Shown: piece after piece, positions 57,913 through 64,000 of the stretch
How the letters are laid out: the number at the start of each line of letters is the position of its first letter
Numbering within the stretch: the first letter of the stretch is position 1
Assembly: GCF_033898505.1 (NCBI RefSeq)
Contig: NZ_JAXAFK010000001.1
Coordinates: 1,860,001-1,924,000 of the forward strand
Length of the DNA: 64,000 nt
Direction of reading: 5' to 3'
Origin: Pectobacterium carotovorum
GTDB taxonomy: Bacteria; Pseudomonadota; Gammaproteobacteria; Enterobacterales; Enterobacteriaceae
The notes under the pieces: model-generated
Database searches by the model: none
Seen by the model: the letters and a program-made list of their open reading frames with translations, nothing else
What the model was told of the DNA's origin: nothing
Position numbers and translations under genes: made by a program

Positions 57913-58278
57913 TTACAGGTGACGAAAGCGGTTCTGAACGCCAAACGTCTCTGAGGTGACATAGCGCTCAATGTTACGCAGGCGCTGTTCGCTGGCCTGC
58001 AATGTCGCGTCCGCCTCATTCAGCAGTTGGCTGGGCGTTCGGGTCACCTTTTCATCCTCCCCCACCATTCCCGCCGGAGCCGGATCGAGCATAAAGGTCA
58101 GAATGATATAAGCCACGATGGTGAAAAAGAACAGGCCGAAAAACATCGACAGCACCACGATTATCCGCAGGAGTTTCACCGGCACGTCAAAATAACGCGC
58201 TAAACCAGCACAAACCCCTTTCAGCATGCCCTCTTCCGGTATGCGGTATAACGTTTTACCTGACCACGTATTTTTCAT
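57913..58278 (-). CDS. pspC: Phage shock protein C
   Basis: Inner-membrane PspC, 121 residues. The PspC domain LYRIPEEGMLKGVCAGLARYFDVPVKLLRIIVVLSMFFGLFFFTIVAYIILTFML is followed by a cytoplasmic or periplasmic helix LNEADATLQASEQRLRNIERYVTSETFGVQNRFRHL. Works with PspB to sense membrane stress and recruit PspA, releasing PspF. The start overlaps the pspB stop (TAATG). No pspD follows; the CDI island begins within about 90 bases. Confidence 0.95.
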   Translation of the reverse strand: MKNTWSGKTLYRIPEEGMLKGVCAGLARYFDVPVKLLRIIVVLSMFFGLFFFTIVAYIILTFMLDPAPAGMVGEDEKVTRTPSQLLNEADATLQASEQRLRNIERYVTSETFGVQNRFRHL

Positions 58279-58502
58279 TACGATTTTCTCCAGTCTGGGT
58301 GTTCTGCATCCAGAATATCTTCCAGCGCTCTGATACGCTCACGCATGCGGTTGGACTCTTCCGTTAAGCGTGTCAGACGTTGCATATCATTTTGTCCCAG
58401 TTGAGCACTGTTTTTACGCTGGCTGTAATGTAGCCAAAGCCATATCGGTGCCACAAACAACATGAAAATGGTCAACGGAATGGCAAGAAACAACGCACTC
58501 AT
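58278..58502 (-). CDS. pspB: Phage shock protein B
   Basis: A 74-residue membrane protein: one N-terminal transmembrane helix (FLAIPLTIFMLFVAPIWLWLHYS) and a cytoplasmic coiled coil with the PspB ending ALEDILDAEHPDWR. AAGGAGACACA precedes the ATG. Second gene of pspABC. Confidence 0.96.
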   Translation of the reverse strand: MSALFLAIPLTIFMLFVAPIWLWLHYSQRKNSAQLGQNDMQRLTRLTEESNRMRERIRALEDILDAEHPDWRKS

Positions 58503-58534
58503 TGTGTCTCCTTAGTTATTATTCACACGCTGGT

Positions 58535-58558
58535 GGCTGTCGTTTTCTCACGACAGCC
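58535..58558 (-). promoter_or_regulatory. Hairpin between pspA and pspB
   Basis: Perfect 8-bp stem GGCTGTCG / CGACAGCC with an 8-base loop and no T-run. It may protect the abundant pspA message or attenuate pspBC (inference). Confidence 0.5.
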
Positions 58559-58589
58559 ATCCGATGGCATCTATGCTTTATTCGTCTTA

Positions 58590-59255
58590 TTACTCTGCTG
58601 GCTTAACTTTAGCTTTAAGTGCCGCCAGCTGCGCGCTGATTTCATCGTCCGCTTTCAGCTCGGCAAACTGCTGATCCAGCGATTTTTGTTTCCCCAGCCC
58701 GTGGCTTTCGGCTTCCGCTTCCATCGTGTCGATACGGCGCTCGAACTGATCGAAACGTGCCATCGCTTCGTCCAGCTTACCGCTGTCCAACTGGCGGCGC
58801 ACATCACGCGACGATGCCGCCGCCTGATGACGCAGCGTCAGCGCCTGCTGGCGAGCACGCGTTTCGCTTAATTTGTTTTCCAGTTCGCCGATTTCACGCT
58901 TCATACGCTCCAGCGTTTCATCCACACTTTCGGCTTCATGCTGCAACACCGCAATCAGGTCGGTCAGTTTTTGCTTCTCAATCAGCGCGGCACGAGCCAG
59001 ATCGTCTTTATCTTTACGCAGCGCCAGTTCCGCTTTTTCCTGCCATTGATCTTGCTGACCGTGCGCTTGTTCAATGCGGCGGGCAATCTGTTTCTTTTCT
59101 GCCAACGCCCGCGCAGAGGTCGAACGCACTTCAACCAACGTATCTTCCATTTCCTGAATCATCAGCCGCACCAATTTCTGCGGATCTTCAGCTTTATCCA
59201 GCAATGAATTGATATTGGCGTTCACGATGTCGGCAAAACGAGAAAAAATACCCAT
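58590..59255 (-). CDS. pspA: Phage shock protein A
   Basis: PspA, 221 residues (E. coli 222), an ESCRT-III-related all-helical coiled-coil protein. It binds stressed inner membrane and, unstressed, inhibits PspF. The N-terminal amphipathic helix [28 protein letters not shown] is intact. The start is preceded by GAGGATG. Transcribed from a sigma-54 promoter about 100 bases upstream. Confidence 0.97.
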   Translation of the reverse strand: MGIFSRFADIVNANINSLLDKAEDPQKLVRLMIQEMEDTLVEVRSTSARALAEKKQIARRIEQAHGQQDQWQEKAELALRKDKDDLARAALIEKQKLTDLIAVLQHEAESVDETLERMKREIGELENKLSETRARQQALTLRHQAAASSRDVRRQLDSGKLDEAMARFDQFERRIDTMEAEAESHGLGKQKSLDQQFAELKADDEISAQLAALKAKVKPAE

Positions 59256-59345
59256 AATTACATCCTCTTCATGATTTCCAGCGTCTGATTACGCCTGATT
59301 TATCACCGAGGCTGACCAAGCCAGCCGCGATCTCCCTATAGGTAT

Positions 59346-59362
59346 ATCAATAAGCATGCCAA
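59346..59362 (-). promoter_or_regulatory. Sigma-54 promoter of pspA
   Basis: On the minus strand TTGGCATGCTTATTGAT: the -24 GG and -12 region at the correct N10 spacing of a sigma-54 promoter (consensus TGGCAC-N5-TTGC; -12 GA instead of GC). It lies about 90 bases before the pspA ATG. The AT-rich 59363-59470 should hold PspF and IHF sites and the pspF promoter. Confidence 0.7.
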
Positions 59363-59480
59363 CTTTTAATTTCTTTTAACTAACTGAAAATAAAGAAATA
59401 GATAATTTTGACTATTTTTCTCTTTTCGTTAGATTAGTCAAATACACTAATAGTTAGTAAAAATAATACGGTGGAACATC

Positions 59481-60470
59481 ATGCTTCAGGAAAAAGAGAA
59501 CCTGCTGGGCGAAGCCAACAGCTTTTTGGAGGTACTGGAACAGGTGTCGCAACTGGCACAGTTGAATAAACCCGTGCTGGTGATTGGTGAAAGGGGCACT
59601 GGTAAAGAGCTGATTGCCAGCCGCCTGCACTACCTTTCTCCGCGTTGGCAAGGGCCGTTCGTTTCTCTCAACTGTGCAGCACTCAACGAGAACCTGCTTG
59701 ATTCCGAGCTATTTGGTCATGAAGCCGGTGCGTTTACCGGCGCGCAGAAGCGTCATCTGGGACGCTTCGAGCGCGCCGACGGTGGAACGCTGTTTTTGGA
59801 TGAGCTCGCCACCGCACCGATGCTGGTGCAGGAAAAATTACTGCGAGTGATTGAATACGGCATGCTGGAGCGCGTCGGCGGCAGAGATCAACTACAGGTA
59901 GATGTGCGACTGGTGTGCGCGACCAATGACGATCTTCCTGCGCTTGCCGCGAGCGGTAAATTCCGTGCGGATCTGCTCGACCGTCTGGCTTTTGACGTTG
60001 TGCAACTTCCGCCGCTGCGCGAACGCCAGCAGGATATCATGCTGCTGGCCGATCACTTCGCGATTCAGATGTGTCGCGAATTGCATTTGCCGCTATTTCC
60101 CGGTTTTACGCCCGCCGCGCGCGACACACTGCTGAATTACGGCTGGCCGGGCAATATTCGTGAGCTGAAAAACGTGGTTGAACGTTCGGTCTATCGTCAC
60201 GGCGACAGCGAACAGCCTCTTGATGCCATCATTCTAAATCCCTTCCGCCGCACTCCCGCCGTTCAGGATATCTCCTCACAGGCGACAATCGGCCTGCCGG
60301 ATTTACCGCTGGAGATGAAACCGTGGCTGTTGGAACAAGAGAGAAGCTTGATCGAACGGGCATTGAATCAGGCAAAATTTAACCAGCGTAAGGCCGCTGA
60401 ACTGCTGGGATTAACCTACCACCAACTGCGTGGATTGCTGAAGAAACACGATATTGTGGTGAATGAATGA
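59481..60470 (+). CDS. pspF: psp operon activator PspF
   Basis: A 329-residue sigma-54 enhancer-binding protein without a receiver domain. Walker A GERGTGKELI, the sigma-54 contact loop GAFTGA, Walker B GGTLFLDELAT, an Arg-finger region, and a C-terminal Fis-type helix-turn-helix NQRKAAELLGLTYHQLRGLLKKH. It drives pspABC; its ATPase is inhibited by PspA. GGTGGAA precedes the ATG. Divergent from pspA as in E. coli. Confidence 0.96.
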   Translation: MLQEKENLLGEANSFLEVLEQVSQLAQLNKPVLVIGERGTGKELIASRLHYLSPRWQGPFVSLNCAALNENLLDSELFGHEAGAFTGAQKRHLGRFERADGGTLFLDELATAPMLVQEKLLRVIEYGMLERVGGRDQLQVDVRLVCATNDDLPALAASGKFRADLLDRLAFDVVQLPPLRERQQDIMLLADHFAIQMCRELHLPLFPGFTPAARDTLLNYGWPGNIRELKNVVERSVYRHGDSEQPLDAIILNPFRRTPAVQDISSQATIGLPDLPLEMKPWLLEQERSLIERALNQAKFNQRKAAELLGLTYHQLRGLLKKHDIVVNE

Positions 60471-60480
60471 AGTCTGGAAA

Positions 60481-60506
60481 GAAAAGGCGGGCGAATTCAC
60501 GCCCGC
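60481..60506 (-). terminator. Terminator for celV (minus strand)
   Basis: 7-bp stem GCGGGCG / CGCCCGC, 6-base loop, followed on the minus strand by CTTTTCTTT. Located just after the pspF stop, between convergent pspF and celV. 60507-60651 holds no gene. Confidence 0.75.
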
Positions 60507-60651
60507 AGAGTAAGTCATGCCGATCGCTTAAGCATCGGGATATACGGGGCGACCACAGGGGTGAGGCCTCTCTACGGATACCTCCCCCTGTGCTTCCCCT
60601 AATACCAGGCTTAAGTGACCGTATTACGATTAATACGTTAACAGCACACGG

Positions 60652-62169
60652 TTACGGCTCGACGCCCCATACCAGCGTACCTTTATCGTGCACGGTGATC
60701 TTATCCCAGTTCGTGTAGCTCGTGACGTTAGCACCGTATGAATAGTCATTCGTTTCATTCACGTTGCTCCAGTCACCGGCGTGGATACGCACCTGTACTT
60801 CACCGGTTTCCGCGCCAGGCTGAAGAGAGCCGGCTCCGCTGCTGAAGGTCACCAGAACGTAGCGGTTAGCCTTATCAGTGCTGGCGGAAGGGGTGCCTGT
60901 GCTGGTCACGATGTTTTGCGGACCGACGTTCGCCCAGTCAACAAAGAGGTTCGCACCAGGTTTGCCATCATCATGGAAGTAGTAGCGCACTTGCAGATCG
61001 CTCAGTTTGATCGGCGTACTTCCAGTATTTTTGATGTTGACAGCCATACGAATCGCATCATCAGAAGGGTTGTTATCCACATTACGATATTGCAGTACGA
61101 TGTCGCCCGTGGTTCCACTACCTGGATTAGTCGGTTCCGTTGGCGTGGTTGGCGTATCGCCGCCGCTTAGGTTCGCCGCCGCACGAATCTGTGCTCTGAC
61201 AAATTTCCCTGACGTTGACAGATTTTGCTCCGTCCAACCGCCTGATTTGCTCGCTCCCGGAGCCAACGCCGCGGACGCCTCGGCTTTGTCGGTAAGCGAC
61301 CAGTTCACCCAGCTCACGCCACGGTTGTTCAGGAAATCGATCCAGGTCTGCGATTCAGGCAGGAACGGCCCGCCGTTGCCGGATGCATCGCTGGTGCCCC
61401 ACTCGCTGACAAAAATCGCCGCGCCACGGCTTTGTGCATAGTCAATGCGATCGCGCAGGAACTGCCCGTGCGTACCGGCATAGAAATGCAGCGCGTATAG
61501 GGTATTAGGATCGGGCAACTGATTATCCGCCGCGTCATGGATATCCTGACTCCAGGTACCCGTACCAACGATAATGAGGTTATCGGGATCTTTACTGCGG
61601 ATAGTATCAGTCACTTCCAACGCATAAGGCCGAATCTGTCCGTTCCATGTCACGCCACCGTTGGGTTCATTGGCGATTTCATAAATCACGTTCGGCGAGT
61701 TACCGTACAGCCCCGCCATTTCGGCAAAGAAGGTTTTTGCCTGTGCTTTATAAATATTAGGATCGTTGTCTGACAAGATATGCCAGTCGATGATGATGTA
61801 AACGCCGAGGCTTTGTGCCGCTGCAACGGCCTCTTTTACCTTATTAGCAAGGGAAGGATTGGAAATATAGCCATCCGCCGCCGTGTACATGGCGACACGG
61901 AATACGTTAATCCCCCAGTCGTCACGCAGCCATTTCATCGAGTCCTTGTTGACATAATCACCAAACCACTGCAAACCGTGTGAACTCACCCCTCGCAGTT
62001 GCACCCTTTTTCCCTGTTCATCCACCAGTCGACCATTTTCAATGGACAGCTGACCATGCGTTTCCACCGGCGTGGCGGATAATGCTGAGAAACTGAGCGA
62101 CATGCCCAGTGCTGCGGTTACTACACCTAACGTCAATTTCCTGACGAGTTGATTCCTTCTGATCCACAT
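60652..62169 (-). CDS. celV: Secreted endoglucanase CelV (GH5 + cellulose-binding module)
   Basis: Endo-1,4-beta-glucanase, 505 residues from the ATG at 62169 ([21 protein letters not shown] upstream), the length known for CelV. Signal peptide to FSALSA (about 1-32). GH5 catalytic domain about 40-340 with acid/base Glu168 in NEP and nucleophile Glu256 in SEWGTS. A Thr/Pro linker ([15 protein letters not shown]) leads to a C-terminal family 3-like cellulose-binding module (about 360-505, [19 protein letters not shown]...). In Pectobacterium such enzymes are exported by the Out type II system to degrade plant cell walls. An upstream open extension to 62262 is not needed. Confidence 0.95.
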   Translation of the reverse strand: MWIRRNQLVRKLTLGVVTAALGMSLSFSALSATPVETHGQLSIENGRLVDEQGKRVQLRGVSSHGLQWFGDYVNKDSMKWLRDDWGINVFRVAMYTAADGYISNPSLANKVKEAVAAAQSLGVYIIIDWHILSDNDPNIYKAQAKTFFAEMAGLYGNSPNVIYEIANEPNGGVTWNGQIRPYALEVTDTIRSKDPDNLIIVGTGTWSQDIHDAADNQLPDPNTLYALHFYAGTHGQFLRDRIDYAQSRGAAIFVSEWGTSDASGNGGPFLPESQTWIDFLNNRGVSWVNWSLTDKAEASAALAPGASKSGGWTEQNLSTSGKFVRAQIRAAANLSGGDTPTTPTEPTNPGSGTTGDIVLQYRNVDNNPSDDAIRMAVNIKNTGSTPIKLSDLQVRYYFHDDGKPGANLFVDWANVGPQNIVTSTGTPSASTDKANRYVLVTFSSGAGSLQPGAETGEVQVRIHAGDWSNVNETNDYSYGANVTSYTNWDKITVHDKGTLVWGVEP

Positions 62170-62465
62170 ATTCCTTATCTCCATTGTGAACACCCATGAT
62201 CTTGGGTACAGGCATGATAAGGGAGATTTTTGCTCCCGCAAATAATTTAAGAAATATCCCAATGATATTGATTTTATTAATTATTCACAGAAAAATAGTA
62301 AGCATATAATGTTGTTGCCCTTGCCAAAATATGCGCAGCTCATTTTCGTCATCCGCCGTTGCTTCATATCCGAACCGGAATGAAGAACGCGCGGCCTTAA
62401 GCGCGCGCGTCCAGAAAGATAACGTGCTTACCATCCTGATTGCAGTGACGTGGCCTTAGCGCGTT
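62170..62465 (-). other. celV upstream region and leuA2 terminator-like hairpin
   Basis: About 300 AT-rich bases containing the celV promoter. An inverted repeat ACGCGCG / CGCGCGT at 62387-62410, followed on the minus strand by TCTTCATT, is a weak terminator candidate for the 2-isopropylmalate synthase gene. I see no clear KdgR box. Confidence 0.4.
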
Positions 62466-64000
62466 TTATCTCCCAGCGATATCCCCGACCGCCGGAAATC
62501 TGGCTGCGGCGCTCAGTACCGCCAGCACCGAAGCCGTGATGATGTTCGGATGTCGCCCAACACCGAAGCGCGATCCCGGTACACCGGGCAATGCGGCTTC
62601 CACAATGGCTAACGCGACGGCATCCGCCCCTGCCCCCAGACTGCGCTCCTCATAGCTGTCGATACGCAGCGGTAACCCCAGCGCGTCCACCATAGCGGAA
62701 ATCGGGCCATTTCCCTTTCCCCGATAGTTTTGTGGCGAACCGTTGGCATCAATGAGTTCCAAATCAATCGCCTGCCCTTCGGGATGGTCTGACAGGTGAT
62801 GTGCACGGTAGATAAAACCCGGTTGATCAAGAACCGGAGAGAGGTAAGTCTGTTGGAAAACCTCCCAGATGTTCTCGCTGCTCAGTTCGGTTTCACTGGT
62901 TTCCGCCAGTGACTGAACGATAGCACTGAACTCCACTTGCATACGACGTGGCATAACAATGCCACGATCGCGTTGCAGCAGAAAAGCGATGCCGCCCTTA
63001 CCAGATTGGCTGTTAACACGCACGATACTGTCATAGGTGCGCCCCAGATCCTGAGGATCGATAGGCAGGTATGGGACGCGCCACGGTGCGTCTGAATGCT
63101 GTGCGGCAAAACCCTTGGCGATAGCGTCCTGATGCGAACCGGAGAATGCCGTGAAAACCAGGTCTCCGACATAGGGATGACGCGGATGGATAGGCAGCGC
63201 GGTACAATCCTCAGCCACGCGAGCCACAGCGGCAATGTCAGAGAAGTCCAAACCGGGTGAGATGCCCTGGGTGTACAGGTTTAACGCCATCGTCACCAGA
63301 TCAAGATTGCCGCTGCGCTCGCCATTTCCAAACAGGCAACCTTCGACCCGCTGAGCACCTGCCAGCAATGCCAGTTCCGCACAGGCGATGCCGGTGCCGC
63401 GATCATTGTGTGGATGAACGGACAGCACGATGTGCTCGCGCCGCGCCAGACGCTGGTGCATCCATTCGATCTGGTCCGCGAAAACATTGGGCGTCGAGAC
63501 TTCTACCGTTGTTGGCAGATTAATGATCATCGGGCGCTGCGGTCCCGCATCCCAGGCTCTGATGGCCGCGTTGCAGAGCAGCAGGGAAATATCCAGTTCG
63601 GCCATGCAAAAAGTCTCTGGAGAATACTGGAGAACCCACTGCGTTTGGGGATGCTCTGCCGTTAACTGTTTCAGCAGCGCAATATGATGCTCGACCATCT
63701 CGACGATCTGCGCCACGCTCATACCAAACACGATCTCACGCCAGGCGGGGGCAATGGCATTGTAAAAATGAACAATCACTCGTCGCGCGCCAGCCACACT
63801 GCGTACCGTTTCTTTCACCAGATCATCACGCAGTTGGGTAATGACCATCGGCGTCACGTCCTCAGGTATCAGGTCGGCATCAATTAAGTGGCGCACGATT
63901 TCAAAATCGGTGCGTGATGCAGAGGGAAATCCAACTTCAATCTCCTTAAAACCGATACGCACCAATTCCTGAAACAGATGCAGCTTACGTTCACGGTTCA
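62466..64000 (-). CDS. leuA: 2-isopropylmalate synthase, LeuA2 type (partial, 5' end outside window)
   Basis: 3' part of a LeuA-family enzyme. The frame is open to the window edge (NRERKLHLFQELVRIGFKEIEVGFPSAS), so the true start lies beyond 64000. The visible 511 codons include the catalytic barrel with metal-binding His in VHPHNDRGTG, the FGNGERSGN active-site segment, and a C-terminal regulatory domain (SSENIWEVFQQTYLSP...NYRGKGNGPISAMVDAL). The sequence follows the longer LeuA2 subtype (yeast/actinobacterial style) rather than the usual enterobacterial LeuA of leuABCD. Condenses acetyl-CoA and 2-oxoisovalerate in leucine synthesis, if specificity is standard. Confidence 0.88.
   Translation of the reverse strand, partial: NRERKLHLFQELVRIGFKEIEVGFPSASRTDFEIVRHLIDADLIPEDVTPMVITQLRDDLVKETVRSVAGARRVIVHFYNAIAPAWREIVFGMSVAQIVEMVEHHIALLKQLTAEHPQTQWVLQYSPETFCMAELDISLLLCNAAIRAWDAGPQRPMIINLPTTVEVSTPNVFADQIEWMHQRLARREHIVLSVHPHNDRGTGIACAELALLAGAQRVEGCLFGNGERSGNLDLVTMALNLYTQGISPGLDFSDIAAVARVAEDCTALPIHPRHPYVGDLVFTAFSGSHQDAIAKGFAAQHSDAPWRVPYLPIDPQDLGRTYDSIVRVNSQSGKGGIAFLLQRDRGIVMPRRMQVEFSAIVQSLAETSETELSSENIWEVFQQTYLSPVLDQPGFIYRAHHLSDHPEGQAIDLELIDANGSPQNYRGKGNGPISAMVDALGLPLRIDSYEERSLGAGADAVALAIVEAALPGVPGSRFGVGRHPNIITASVLAVLSAAARFPAVGDIAGR

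Overview
The window is chromosomal DNA from a soft-rot enterobacterium, most likely Pectobacterium. The core genes have E. coli synteny (hrpA, azoR, ydbH-ynbE, ldhA, ttcA, zntB, mppA-mpaA-tpx-tyrR, ycjXF, pspFABC). The accessory genes are typical of Pectobacterium: a secreted GH5-CBM cellulase of the CelV type, a ferredoxin-containing bacteriocin of the pectocin P type, an S-type (carocin-like) bacteriocin, and a large two-partner contact-dependent inhibition (CDI) locus.

Layout. 0-6.2 kb: a chaperone-usher fimbrial operon on the minus strand (pilin, chaperone, usher, tip adhesin), with a divergent miniature pilin-like gene. 6.5-10.5 kb: a secreted trypsin-like protease, a GAF-GGDEF-EAL c-di-GMP protein and an EcsC-family protein. 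10.5-18.2 kb: hrpA, azoR, ynbE, ydbH. 18.5-22.0 kb: two tandem paralogous PAS-type (Aer-like) chemoreceptors. 22.1-23.6 kb: ldhA, an ERIC element and a DUF333 lipoprotein.

23.8-29.4 kb is a bacteriocin island just upstream of ttcA. It holds pectocin P, several small or decayed ORFs, a stefin/cystatin-like protein, and an SOS-controlled S-type bacteriocin that is split by a one-base frameshift but keeps its immunity gene. 29.4-37.0 kb: ttcA, a proline-rich small protein, zntB, mppA, mpaA, tpx, tyrR. 37.1-43.1 kb: an M20 peptidase, then a LacI-regulated cluster that pairs a lactose/cellobiose-type PTS (IIA, IIC, IIB) with an enolase-superfamily acid-sugar dehydratase. A pair of operator-like palindromes lies in its promoter region.

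43.3-45.7 kb: ycjF-ycjX. 45.8-57.8 kb: a CDI island inserted between ycjX and pspC, in the order cdiB, an HlyC-type acyltransferase, cdiA, a small membrane protein, a lipoprotein, an unknown protein and a paralogous lipoprotein. Tandem RcsAB-box-like repeats precede cdiB. 57.9-60.5 kb: pspCBA and the divergent pspF, with no pspD seen. 60.6-64.0 kb: celV and the 3' part of a LeuA2-type 2-isopropylmalate synthase that runs off the window.

Taken together, the accessory content concerns interbacterial competition (CDI, two bacteriocins) and plant interaction (cellulase, fimbriae, possibly the cystatin-like protein). It is set in a conserved stress-response and metabolic backbone. No rRNA, tRNA, CRISPR array or transposase was recognised.
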